Below, one piece after another: positions 1 through 8,079 of a DNA stretch of 64,000 nt. Under the pieces are notes generated by a model. That model was not told the origin of the DNA. It saw only the letters and a program-made list of their open reading frames with translations, and did no database searches. Each line of letters starts with the position of its first letter. Within the stretch, counting starts at the first letter, position 1. This stretch comes from BRHc4a sp049323755 (lineage in GTDB: Bacteria; Bacillota; Desulfotomaculia; Desulfotomaculales; Desulfocucumaceae): assembly GCA_049323755.1 (NCBI GenBank), contig JBMOPE010000028.1:1-64000 (forward strand), in the 5' to 3' direction. The position numbers and the translations under genes were made by a program.

Positions 1-16
1 CAGACAGGCTAAAAAA

Positions 17-42
17 CTCTGTGTCCTCTGTGTTCTCTGTGG
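17..42 (-). repeat. Partial copy of the CACAGAG intergenic repeat
   Basis: Read on the minus strand this is CCACAGAGAACACAGAGGA followed by CACAGAG, the core of the longer element at 3680-3770. Nucleotides 1-164 hold no gene. A short run of the CAGAATTC-type repeat (TTCTGGATTCTGGATTCC) follows at 124-140, just beyond the end of cotJB. The other cotJ gene usually found downstream (cotJC) is not in the window. Confidence 0.7.
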
Positions 43-164
43 TTTTTTAAGACGTGCATTGAAAGCATTCAAAATTATTTTCATTTCTCTGTGGTGCCTC
101 TTATAAGGCATGTATGTCTGACTTCTGGATTCTGGATTCCGACTGTTAATATCCTCAGTATAAG

Positions 165-422
165 CTAATACGTAATTTCCCATGGCCAGGGCTCTTCGAT
201 CCATCTCCAGTAAGTTTGCTTGTTTTGTGGAAGGAAGGGAAGGAGCGGCCCGTACTGCCTTTCATATTCAGCTATAAGATTTACCAGCTTTTCGTTGACA
301 CGGTTTATGTCCCTCAGAGCATCCTGGTCGTCAGGATGTGTGTCCAGAAAAAGATTAAGCTCTATAGATGTAAATTCCAGCTCCATAATCTGTCTTAGAA
401 GGGACAGGTTATAATTACTCAT
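165..422 (-). CDS. cotJB: Spore coat protein CotJB
   Basis: An 85-residue protein matching CotJB in length and sequence (about 87 residues in Bacillus): an N-terminal helix with LLRQIMELEF and ELNLFLDTHPDD, and an aromatic, proline-rich C-terminus ending in WIEEPWPWEITY. CotJB is made in the mother cell during sporulation and belongs to the inner coat. The ATG at 422 is chosen because GGAGG lies 8 nt upstream; an in-frame extension to 542 would read back through cotJA. The gene starts 22 nt after the cotJA stop, so the two form an operon. The usual third member, a manganese-catalase-like CotJC, would lie left of the window, if present. Confidence 0.88.
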   Translation of the reverse strand: MSNYNLSLLRQIMELEFTSIELNLFLDTHPDDQDALRDINRVNEKLVNLIAEYERQYGPLLPFLPQNKQTYWRWIEEPWPWEITY

Positions 423-444
423 TTTTAATGCCTCCGTTCTCATA

Positions 445-942
445 CTAATAAGGATAGGGGCGGTATAGCTCCGGGAAAAGTGTTCCCCTTTCCAGTGCCT
501 CCCTGGGGCTGTATAGCGGCCCGTAACGCTGTATGGGAACATATGCCCTGGCCAGAATCATTCCGGTGTACGGGGGCAGTGGCGCCACAGGAGGGGGATA
601 TCCGGCACCTTGTGAGGGTAGGGGGTCTCTTTCTTCTTCAGCTTTTTGGTTTGTGTCAGTGGTTGAGGAAATAAAACCGGCAGGAAACTGATCGTCCACT
701 TTATCGGACCCATCCGCTTCTTCAGTCTCTATAGCTTCATTATTCTCCTGTGCTTCAGCAGTTATTTCTTCTGCCTGGTTTTTTTCCGGGTCAGATTCGT
801 AGGTTTGTTCGACAATATTATTGTCTTCGGAGGAGTTGTCCCCGGTTTCCACTGTCATATTGGTTTCTTCAGCCGGTTCGGGCTTTGGACCTGGTAAGGG
901 GGGCCAATTCCATATAAGTGGTCTTCTTTTAGATCCATTCAT
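445..942 (-). CDS. cotJA: CotJA-like spore coat protein with long acidic insert
   Basis: A 165-residue protein whose last 40 or so residues (LARAYVPIQRYGPLYSPREA onward, ending PELYRPYPY) match the CotJA family, small coat proteins made with CotJB. Typical CotJA is about 80 residues. Here the N-terminal proline-rich stretch (WNWPPLPGPKPEP) is separated from the CotJA domain by about 75 low-complexity residues very rich in Glu, Asp and Asn (roughly 25-105), then a Pro-rich linker. ATG 942 is preferred over GTG 951 because AGGCGG ends 9 nt before it and abuts the GTG. The family call is firm for the C-terminus; the role of the insert is unknown. Confidence 0.82.
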   Translation of the reverse strand: MNGSKRRPLIWNWPPLPGPKPEPAEETNMTVETGDNSSEDNNIVEQTYESDPEKNQAEEITAEAQENNEAIETEEADGSDKVDDQFPAGFISSTTDTNQKAEEERDPLPSQGAGYPPPVAPLPPYTGMILARAYVPIQRYGPLYSPREALERGTLFPELYRPYPY

Positions 943-1126
943 GTAAAACACCGCCTGTATAGATTTTTTTAACCATAATAGGCGGCTACAGGAATAAATG
1001 TTACTCTATGGCAATGTTTTTTTGTGAGGAATGGTTTAAATGTGCTTTAACATGAGCTTAAAGAGGAAAATGGTATGTTTTGGTTGAAAGTGGGGTTTAA
1101 CCATAAATCAGTTGGGAGGGTCTTCC

Positions 1127-3670
1127 ATGTATTCTTTTAGGACAGTCTCCATCAGGCCCAGGCTTCCCAGGGAAATTGAAGGGCTGGGGGATTTAGCCCG
1201 GAATTTTTGGTTTAGCTGGAATGCCCAGGCTCAGAACCTATTCAAAAAGATTAATGACAGACTCTGGGAGGAAGTAAAACATAATCCGGTAAAATTTCTT
1301 CTGCTGGTTAACGAAGAAGAGCTGGAGGAGACTGCCCAGAACGATGAATACCTGAAAATATACTCCCAGGTTATGGATGATTTTAACCGCTACCTGGGTA
1401 GAAAAACCTGGTTTGAAAGCGCCTACCCCGATTATAAGGAAAGTTTGATTGCTTATTTTTCCCTGGAGTTCGGCCTGCATGAGTCACATCCTATATATTC
1501 CGGCGGGCTGGGCCTGCTGGCCGGTGACCACATGAAATCAGCCAGTGACCTTGGACTTCCATTTGTAGGAGTCGGGCTTCTCTACAAACACGGCTATTTT
1601 AACCAGATAATAAACAGGGATGGCAAGCAGGAGGCACATTATCCCTATTATAATTTTTACGATTTGCCCATTGTGCCGGTTTCTGACGGCAGTGGAGGGG
1701 AACTTATAATAGAAGTGGAATTTCCAGGGAGGACTGTGTTTGCCAAGGTTTGGAAATCTGTAGTCGGTCGTGTTAACCTGATATTGCTTGATGCCGATAT
1801 ATCCCTTAATAATAAGGCGGACAGGGCAATAACCGGCCAGCTTTACGGGGGGGACCGGGCAGTACGTGTATCTCAGGAAATACTTCTTGGTATGGGAGGG
1901 GTAAGGGCACTAAGAAAGCTCAAGATTAACCCAGGAGTCTGGCACATAAACGAAGGGCATGCCGCATTTTTGCTGGTGGAGCGCCTTAGGGAGCTGATTT
2001 CGGAGGGGTTGTCCTACGAAACCGCCATTGAAGTGGTTAAGTGCAACACAATTTTTACGACCCACACTCCGGTTCCTGCAGGGCATGACCTGTTTCCCGC
2101 TGAAATGATCGATCATTACCTTGGGCATTTATACCATAGCATAGATATTAAAAGGGAGGTTTTTTTAGAACTGGGCTGGGATGAGGGGAGAATGATGTTT
2201 AACATGACCCTGCTTGCCCTAAGGCTGTCTGCTGTTTGTAACGGGGTCAGCAGGCTTCACGGAGAGGTGTCCAGGGAAATGTTTTCCTATCTGTACCCGG
2301 GGATACCAGCGGAAGAAGTTCCGGTTGCCCATGTTACCAACGGTATACATACACTTACCTGGCTGGCCCAGGAGATAAAGGATTTATATTCTATCTACCT
2401 TGGGCCCGACTGGTATGAAGATGTCACCGACAGACAAGTATGGAAGAATATTGAGGATATACCTGATAATCTATTATGGGCGGTGCACCAGTCACTTAAG
2501 GAGAAAATGATCTGGTATGCAAGGAAATCCCTTAAAAGGCAGAGGGTAAGAAACCAGGAGCCAACCGAGCGCATAAGAGAAGTAGAAAGTATTCTTCATC
2601 CGGGGGTCCTCACAATTGGCTTTGCCCGCCGTTTCGCTACGTACAAAAGGGCTGGGCTTCTGTTCAGGGACAGAGAGAGGCTGGTGAGGCTGCTTAATAA
2701 CCCGGAAAGGCCCGTGCAGATTATTTTTGCAGGAAAGGCTCATCCGGCGGACACAGCCGGGCAGGAGCTGATAAAACTTGTTTATGATGCTTCCAACCAG
2801 GATGATTTAAGGGGTAAGATAATATTTTTGGAAGACTACAATATAGATATGGCCCGGCATCTTGTTCAGGGGGTGGATATCTGGCTAAACAATCCACGCA
2901 GGCCGCTTGAGGCAAGTGGCACCAGCGGCCAAAAGGCTGCTGCCAACGGAGTTATTAATATCAGCGTGCTGGATGGCTGGTGGCCCGAAGGATATAATGG
3001 CAAAAACGGCTTTGCCGTTGGAGAAAAAAGAAAATACGAAAATGATGATATGCAGGACAGGGATGATTGCTATTCGCTGTATGCGGTGCTGGAGGAAAAG
3101 GTAGTGCCGGCCTATTATAACCAGAAAATGGGCATTCCGTCCGCCTGGGTAAGGATGATGAAAAGCTCGATGCGAACAATAACACCCTTATTCAGCACTC
3201 AGCGGATGGTTCAGGAATACAATGATAAGTATTATATACCTCTGATAAGAAGAGGGAATTATTTTGCCGGGAACAAATATGAAGTTGCTGAAAGAATGAA
3301 GGAATATAAGGAATTTTTGACAAGGAACTGGTGCAAGGTTGAAATAGTACGGGTGGATACAAATGTAAAAAGGGAAATGAGTGTGGGAGACTCATTAAAG
3401 GTTAAAGCTACTGTCTCCCTCGGGCCAATAAAGCCTGGCGATGTTGACCTGGAGGTGGTGTACGGAAACATATCTGAAAGAGGAATGAATAATCTTAGCA
3501 CTGCACCAATGCTGTTTGAGGGTACTGGGGACGAATCCCTGCACATATACTCGGGGCAGGTCATTCTTCCCCAGGGTACCTTTGGATATACTGTGAGGGT
3601 AAGGCCGGGTAACCCTGATTTGTGTAACAGGTTTGAACTGCCGCTTATTACCTGGGCTGGAAGGTTTTAA
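1127..3670 (+). CDS. glgP: Alpha-glucan phosphorylase (glycogen phosphorylase family)
   Basis: An 847-residue cytosolic enzyme releasing glucose 1-phosphate from glycogen or maltodextrin. It is of the type with an N-terminal alpha-glucan phosphorylase domain (about residues 10-110), as in many anaerobes and archaea, rather than the animal/E. coli GlgP type. It shows YSGGLGLLAGDH, HINEGHAAF, RFATYKRA and the pyridoxal-phosphate site EASGTSGQKAAANG with Lys603, and a C-terminal beta-rich tail. The ATG at 1127 follows GGGAGGG with 6 nt spacing; an earlier in-frame GTG overlaps that site. No other glycogen gene is adjacent. It is followed by tandem hairpins at 3801-3836. Confidence 0.93.
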   Translation: MYSFRTVSIRPRLPREIEGLGDLARNFWFSWNAQAQNLFKKINDRLWEEVKHNPVKFLLLVNEEELEETAQNDEYLKIYSQVMDDFNRYLGRKTWFESAYPDYKESLIAYFSLEFGLHESHPIYSGGLGLLAGDHMKSASDLGLPFVGVGLLYKHGYFNQIINRDGKQEAHYPYYNFYDLPIVPVSDGSGGELIIEVEFPGRTVFAKVWKSVVGRVNLILLDADISLNNKADRAITGQLYGGDRAVRVSQEILLGMGGVRALRKLKINPGVWHINEGHAAFLLVERLRELISEGLSYETAIEVVKCNTIFTTHTPVPAGHDLFPAEMIDHYLGHLYHSIDIKREVFLELGWDEGRMMFNMTLLALRLSAVCNGVSRLHGEVSREMFSYLYPGIPAEEVPVAHVTNGIHTLTWLAQEIKDLYSIYLGPDWYEDVTDRQVWKNIEDIPDNLLWAVHQSLKEKMIWYARKSLKRQRVRNQEPTERIREVESILHPGVLTIGFARRFATYKRAGLLFRDRERLVRLLNNPERPVQIIFAGKAHPADTAGQELIKLVYDASNQDDLRGKIIFLEDYNIDMARHLVQGVDIWLNNPRRPLEASGTSGQKAAANGVINISVLDGWWPEGYNGKNGFAVGEKRKYENDDMQDRDDCYSLYAVLEEKVVPAYYNQKMGIPSAWVRMMKSSMRTITPLFSTQRMVQEYNDKYYIPLIRRGNYFAGNKYEVAERMKEYKEFLTRNWCKVEIVRVDTNVKREMSVGDSLKVKATVSLGPIKPGDVDLEVVYGNISERGMNNLSTAPMLFEGTGDESLHIYSGQVILPQGTFGYTVRVRPGNPDLCNRFELPLITWAGRF

Positions 3671-3679
3671 ATGTTTAAT

Positions 3680-3770
3680 GGCCACCAATAAGGATGAAAA
3701 TTGGGTCCTTTTAAAGCCACAGAGAACACAGAGGACACAGAGGTTTTAAGCTCTGACTGAAAGCTTTAAG
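3680..3770 (+). repeat. CACAGAG intergenic repeat, full copy A
   Basis: About 91 bp beginning GGCCACCAATAAGGATGAAA, with a central run of CACAGAG/GACACAGAGG units and ending TGAAAGCTTTAAG. It is nearly the same as 36154-36245, and an inverted copy is at 39987-40071. It sits just after the glgP stop, within the 348-nt gap 3671-4018, which otherwise holds a terminator and an AT-rich leader and no ORF I can support. Confidence 0.85.
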
Positions 3771-3800
3771 AGATTTTTTTATAATAATTCTGGATTCCTG

Positions 3801-3836
3801 CCGCTGGAACAGCGGCGCCGCCCGTAGGCGGCTTTT
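3801..3836 (+). terminator. Tandem hairpins, rho-independent terminator after glgP
   Basis: A first hairpin CCGCTG-GAA-CAGCGG is followed at once by GCCGCC-CGTA-GGCGGC and TTTT. The same module (CGCTGGAACAGCG plus a GC-rich hairpin) recurs in other form at 43975-44013 and, inverted, at 63350-63381. Confidence 0.7.
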
Positions 3837-4018
3837 CTATTCTTTGACTCCATATATCGGTATTTAGTTACATTTTGGTTTATTATTTCCATGGTAATTA
3901 TTACTTATATAATTTAGCTATTATAGAGTGGATTAAATCGTGTCTTGCCAGGTAACCAATTGCTTTTTTATTGAATACCCTAAATCACGTATTTAATTAA
4001 GCAAAGGGGTATGAATTA

Positions 4019-4840
4019 ATGAAGCGAGAAACAAATGTGTCCATTGCCGGATATGATTCAATATGGAGTAAAATAATAAAATACCCTCTCGGGGGAAGGA
4101 ATTTGAAGCCAAGAATCCAGGGGCTGACCATGATTATTGACAAGGGTATGGGCCTTGCTGAGACCGGCGACCTATTGGATATTGCCGGGGAATATATTGA
4201 TTTTATAAAACTGGCGTTTGGCACATCGGCACTTTATAGCAGCAATGTGCTGCTTGAAAAGATAGAGCTGGCAAGATCATATGGTATAGACATATACCCC
4301 GGAGGCACCTTTCTCGAAGTGGCCATTATACAGGATAAAATTGAAGAATTCTTACAGCTGTCAAAAAATCTTGGATTTACATGTGTAGAGGTTTCTGACG
4401 GGACGATAAAGCTGGACGGGGAGGTGAGAGAAAGGTCTATTGCCAGGGCCAGGGAGTTGGGATTTAAAGTACTTACCGAGGTAGGTAAAAAAGATATAAA
4501 CGACCAGACCCCGGTTGAGGAATTTGCCGCGTTAATAAAGTCCGACTTGAAAAACGGAGCATTCAGGGTAATCCTTGAGGGCAGGGAGACTGGCGCCAAT
4601 GTTGGGCTGTACGATGAAAACGGTAATTTTATTAAGGATGACCTGGAGCGTCTACTGGAAGAGATAGATGATCCGAGAATAATAATGTGGGAGGCTCCGA
4701 ACAAAAACCAGCAGCTTGAGCTGATAAGCCGCTTCGGCCCAAATGTTAATCTGGGGAATATTCCGACAGGTGAGGTTTTAGCGCTTGAAGCGCTGAGGGT
4801 TGGCCTGCGGTCAGATTCATTTAAAATTACCCTGGGGTAA
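4019..4840 (+). CDS. comA: Phosphosulfolactate synthase (ComA/YitD family)
   Basis: A 273-residue TIM-barrel enzyme of the ComA family, which adds sulfite to phosphoenolpyruvate to give (2R)-phospho-3-sulfolactate. It was first described in methanogen coenzyme M synthesis and is represented by YitD in Bacillus, where sulfolactate accumulates in spores. Recognisable stretches are GGRNLKPRIQGLTMIIDKGM at the N-terminus, DFIKLAFGTSALY, the EVSDG strand near residue 125 and LEGRETGANVGLYDENG. Length fits the family. Phosphatase (ComB) and dehydrogenase partners are not adjacent. In this window a spore-associated role is the simplest inference; sulfonate metabolism in a sulfur-active anaerobe is the alternative. 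Confidence 0.9.
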   Translation: MKRETNVSIAGYDSIWSKIIKYPLGGRNLKPRIQGLTMIIDKGMGLAETGDLLDIAGEYIDFIKLAFGTSALYSSNVLLEKIELARSYGIDIYPGGTFLEVAIIQDKIEEFLQLSKNLGFTCVEVSDGTIKLDGEVRERSIARARELGFKVLTEVGKKDINDQTPVEEFAALIKSDLKNGAFRVILEGRETGANVGLYDENGNFIKDDLERLLEEIDDPRIIMWEAPNKNQQLELISRFGPNVNLGNIPTGEVLALEALRVGLRSDSFKITLG

Positions 4841-4869
4841 AGTATTATTAAAGCGATAAATGTCAGATG

Positions 4870-4900
4870 GGGAATTGGGAATTAGGAATTGGGAATTGGG
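4870..4900 (+). repeat. GGAATTGGGAATTAGG-type repeat
   Basis: Run of GGAATTGGG/AATTAGG units merging into the terminator stem at 4898. A member of the dispersed family also seen at 16343, 28235, 31631, 37784, 43911 and 59697. Confidence 0.8.
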
Positions 4901-4919
4901 GGCGAAGCCCCCATTTTTA
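4898..4919 (+). terminator. Rho-independent terminator after comA
   Basis: Perfect stem GGGGGC-GAA-GCCCCC followed by ATTTTTAT. The left arm is the last part of the adjoining G-rich repeat, so the repeat supplies half of the terminator. Confidence 0.75.
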
Positions 4920-4987
4920 TGCCCAAACAATTGTTCTATAGGAAGTTTGGTGGTAAAATATAACGGAAAAATTCTGTGGAGGTCTTT

Positions 4988-5713
4988 ATGGTAGCGGAAG
5001 ATATCATTGAGTTGCTGAGGAAGAGAGAGTCACCTGAAAATAAAGCAGGCATGGCCCGTTTCGGGATTAATGTTGAACAGGCCTTCGGTGTACCTGTAAC
5101 CGAATTAAGAAAAATTGCCCGCGAAATTGGTAAAAATCATCAGCTGGCGCTGGAGTTGTGGTCAACAGGCTTTCATGAGGCAAAGATAATGGCTGTCCTG
5201 GTGGCAGAACCCAAAAAGCTTGACAGAGAAACTATGGAGTCATGGGCACGTGATTTTGACTCGTGGGACATTACCGATCTTTCAATGATCCATCTTTTTC
5301 GTAAAAACCCGGAGGCCCATAGCCTCGCAGTTTCCTGGGCCGGAAGGCAGGAGGAATTTGTAAAAAGAGCTGGCTTCGCCCTTATGGCAACACTGGCTGT
5401 CCATGATAAAAAGTCAGGAGATCAATTTTTTAAAGAATACCTTGCTCTGGTGGAAGACGCCTCCGAGGATGAGAGGAACTATGTCAAAAAGGCTGTAAAC
5501 TGGGCACTCAGGCAAATAGGAAAAAGAAATTTTCATCTTCGTGAAAAGGCTATAGAAACCGCGGAAAGGATAGCTCTTAAAAATAGCCGCAGCGCCAGAT
5601 GGATAGCCTCGGATGCCCTTAGAGAGCTTAAGGGGGAGAAGGTTGAGGAGATGCTGTTAAAAAAGGAGGGAATTAAAAAAGAGGGGAGCAGCAGCAGGAG
5701 ACAGGAGCTATAG
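4988..5713 (+). CDS. DNA alkylation repair protein, AlkD-like HEAT-repeat protein
   Basis: A 241-residue all-helical protein resembling the AlkD family of DNA glycosylases, which excise N3/N7-alkylated purines with HEAT-like repeats. The sequence shows VPVTELRKIAREIGK, the helix LALELWSTGFHEAKIMAVLV, DFDSWDITD (the region holding AlkD active-site Trp and Asp), WALRQIGKRN and a basic C-terminal tail. ATG 4988 is preferred: GGAGG ends 5 nt before it, whereas GTG 4976 overlaps that site. It is a single gene between repeat and DUF441. The C-terminal 20 or so residues (KKEG-rich) are low complexity. Glycosylase activity is inferred from family. Confidence 0.88.
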   Translation: MVAEDIIELLRKRESPENKAGMARFGINVEQAFGVPVTELRKIAREIGKNHQLALELWSTGFHEAKIMAVLVAEPKKLDRETMESWARDFDSWDITDLSMIHLFRKNPEAHSLAVSWAGRQEEFVKRAGFALMATLAVHDKKSGDQFFKEYLALVEDASEDERNYVKKAVNWALRQIGKRNFHLREKAIETAERIALKNSRSARWIASDALRELKGEKVEEMLLKKEGIKKEGSSSRRQEL

Positions 5714-5758
5714 GTCTGGTAATATAATCCACCCCGTACACATATAAATAGCCCAGAC

Positions 5759-6265
5759 ATGATTAAAAAAAGGGCTGTGACTACCATAACGGCCCGCACC
5801 GGGGGGATTTATATTGCCGGGGTAACAATGCTGGTAGCACTGCTTCTGGTGGGGATAATTGCCCGGTCGAACCTTATAGCAATTGCAGCCTGTGTTCTGT
5901 TAATTTTAAAGTTTTCCAACCTTAACTTTATTTTTCCAATTCTTGAAAGACGGGGTCTTGAGGTGGGGCTGCTTTTTTTGCTGCTTTCTATCTTAGTGCC
6001 TATCGCTCAGGGAAAAGTAACTGAAAAGGACCTTATGTACAATATGACATCTCTGCCGGGGATATTGTCGATAGTGGGAGGGGCCCTGGCTACTCATATG
6101 AACAGCGAGGGGCTTAAGCTTCTCGGGTTAAAGCCCGAGATAATCTTCGGCCTGGTAATAGGGTCTATATTCGGTATTGTATTCTTTCACGGCGTTCCGG
6201 TTGGGCCTCTTATGGCAGCCGGAATAGCTGCCCTTTACCTGGAAATATTTTATCGAAAAGGTTAA
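5759..6265 (+). CDS. DUF441 (UPF0756) integral membrane protein
   Basis: A 168-residue protein with four to five hydrophobic segments (about residues 18-60, 70-85, 105-120, 130-160). It matches the DUF441/UPF0756 family (YtwI of Bacillus) in the LLILKFSNLNFIFPILERRG and ALATHMNSEGLKLL stretches. Function unknown. The first 15-20 residues are longer than usual and the ribosome binding site before ATG 5759 is weak, so a later start is possible. It starts 45 nt after the alkD-like gene and may be co-transcribed with it. Confidence 0.8.
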   Translation: MIKKRAVTTITARTGGIYIAGVTMLVALLLVGIIARSNLIAIAACVLLILKFSNLNFIFPILERRGLEVGLLFLLLSILVPIAQGKVTEKDLMYNMTSLPGILSIVGGALATHMNSEGLKLLGLKPEIIFGLVIGSIFGIVFFHGVPVGPLMAAGIAALYLEIFYRKG

Positions 6266-6282
6266 AAGGTATTCTTCTCCGG

Positions 6283-6438
6283 TCAGAATACAGAATTCAG
6301 GAGTCAGAAGTCAGAATGGTCCGTATTCCTTCTTAATGGACTAAAACTCCAACATATTGAGATAATTTAGCAAATAGCCGATCAATCTCATCTTCTGTAT
6401 TATTCTGAATTCTGTCTCCTGTCTCCTGTCTCCTGACC
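6283..6438. repeat. CAGGAGACAGAATTC-type repeat, inverted pair
   Basis: The left arm (6285-6318) reads CAGAATACAGAATTCAGGAG and AGTCAGAA; the right arm (6398-6438) reads as its complement, TTCTGAATTCTGTCTCCTGT then CTCCTGTCTCCTGAC. They flank a core of about 80 bp with no ORF. The right arm runs into the 3' end of rluD and encodes its last 11 or so residues and its stop. Confidence 0.8.
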
Positions 6439-7359
6439 GGGAAGAATTACCTGTAAGCTATCCAGCACTTCCTGCAGTTCTTCCGGCAGCGGGGCCTCAA
6501 ACGTCATTACCTTGCTGCTTCTGGGATGGGTAAATCCTAAAACGGCTGCGTGCAGGAACTGCCCCTCCAGTCCGAATTTGTTTTTTGCCGGCCCGTACTT
6601 GGGATCCCCCACTACAGGGTATCCGAGGTGGGCCATGTGAACCCTTATCTGGTGTGTTCTTCCAGTTTCAAGCTTAAGTTCTATAAAGGAATACCCACCC
6701 GTACAGTGTATCAGGCGGTAGTGTGTAACTGCAGGTTTTCCGTTTCTGGGCTCCACAGCCATTTTTTGCCTGTCACGGGGATGCCGTCCTATAGGTGCGT
6801 TTATAGTGCCGCGCTCATTATTAATTATGCCGTGAACCATTGCCAGGTAGCGCCTTTCGACCTTCCTCTCGCTGAGCTGCCGGGCAAGGTCAAAATGGGC
6901 GGAGTCGTTCTTTGCCACCATTAAAAGTCCGGAGGTGTCCTTGTCCAGCCTGTGTACAATCCCCGGGCGCATCACTCCGTTTATTCCCGAAAGATCCCTG
7001 CAGTGATAGAGCAGGGCGTTTACAAGGGTACCCGTGTAATTACCCTCGGCGGGGTGAACAACCATACCTCTTGGTTTATTGACAACTACTACATCGGAGT
7101 CCTCGAAATATATATCAAGTATTATTGGCTCCGGTTCCACCACCAGCTCCACGGGAGGGGGTATTCTTAAAACCACTGAATCCCCTTTTTTCAGTTTGAA
7201 ACTGGCCTTTTCAGGGTTCCCGTTGATATCTACCATACCGCTGCTGATAAGCTTCTGTATATGTGATCGGCTCAGTTGAGGACTTTCACCTGACAGAAAA
7301 ATATCGAGCCTCTGCCCGGCACTTTCTTCACTTACAGTAAAACACTGGATTTGAAACAT
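6400..7359 (-). CDS. rluD: 23S rRNA pseudouridine synthase, RluD family
   Basis: A 319-residue RluA/RluD-family enzyme that isomerises uridines in large-subunit rRNA (YlyB in Bacillus). An S4 RNA-binding domain lies at about residues 14-60 (QRLDIFLSGES...LSRSHIQKLISSG). The catalytic motif RPGIVHRLDKDTSG carries Asp139, followed by ETGRTHQIRVHMAHLGYPVVGDPKYG. ATG 7359 is chosen because GGAGG lies 8 nt upstream; ATG 7374 has no such site. It follows lspA by 14 nt, the same pair order as in Bacillus. The last residues (QETGDRRQNSE) are encoded by the intergenic repeat, so the natural C-terminus has been replaced or extended. Confidence 0.92.
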   Translation of the reverse strand: MFQIQCFTVSEESAGQRLDIFLSGESPQLSRSHIQKLISSGMVDINGNPEKASFKLKKGDSVVLRIPPPVELVVEPEPIILDIYFEDSDVVVVNKPRGMVVHPAEGNYTGTLVNALLYHCRDLSGINGVMRPGIVHRLDKDTSGLLMVAKNDSAHFDLARQLSERKVERRYLAMVHGIINNERGTINAPIGRHPRDRQKMAVEPRNGKPAVTHYRLIHCTGGYSFIELKLETGRTHQIRVHMAHLGYPVVGDPKYGPAKNKFGLEGQFLHAAVLGFTHPRSSKVMTFEAPLPEELQEVLDSLQVILPGQETGDRRQNSE

Positions 7360-7373
7360 TAAAAAAGCCTCCA

Positions 7374-7811
7374 TCAGGACTTGCTTTCAGCCTTCCATAG
7401 GACAATTATCAGGAGTCCTGCCCCGATTACAATGGCGGTGTCGGCCAGATTGAAAACCGGCCATACCCTCAGGTCAATAAAATCAACTACCGAGCCAAAC
7501 CTTATCCTGTCAATAAGGTTACCTGCTGCTCCTCCCACAACAAACCCCGTTGCTATGGGCATTATCCCCCTCTTTACCCCTGCTCTGAGGTGAAAAAAAA
7601 CTATCCCGGCTATAACAATTAAGCTGACAGCAATAAAAAAAGAAGTTCTGTTGGCCAGCATTCCGAAGGCTGCGCCGGGATTGTGTATGTATGTTATGTG
7701 AAATATATTGGGGATCACAGGGATCGAAAGTCCCTGAAACATGGTATTTATAATAAAAAATTTACTTGCCTGGTCCACAAGGAGGACCGCCAGGGCTATT
7801 AGCAAAAACAA
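7374..7811 (-). CDS. lspA: Lipoprotein signal peptidase (signal peptidase II)
   Basis: A 145-residue membrane aspartic protease that cuts prolipoprotein signal peptides before the lipidated cysteine. It shows four hydrophobic segments, VDQASKFF near residue 13, NPGAAFGML near 44, and the two catalytic blocks GGAAGNLIDR (Asp101) and VFNLADTAI (Asp124). The start is TTG 7811, with ACGGAGGT about 9 nt upstream. Substrates in this window probably include the lipoproteins at 12105, 19559 and 38745. It is the first gene of an lspA-rluD operon on the minus strand. Confidence 0.94.
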   Translation of the reverse strand: MFLLIALAVLLVDQASKFFIINTMFQGLSIPVIPNIFHITYIHNPGAAFGMLANRTSFFIAVSLIVIAGIVFFHLRAGVKRGIMPIATGFVVGGAAGNLIDRIRFGSVVDFIDLRVWPVFNLADTAIVIGAGLLIIVLWKAESKS

Positions 7812-8079
7812 TATAATATACCTCCGTTAAATAACATTATAACTGTTCTAACTTATATTAAACTCAGAAATTCCCACAATCTTAATAATACCATTTACAG
7901 GTCCGGGGTAACAAATGCGTGGGCAAAAAATTTTAGGCTTTTGGGCCTCTTTTTAATCAAATTGTTTTCAGTTTTTTCTGGTAATTGAAGGACTTTAATT
8001 ATTAAAATAGAATTTTAAACCTTAAAATATAAAGCTGGCCGGACAGTTATCCGGATGCAGAGAAGAGAGGGGATACATA

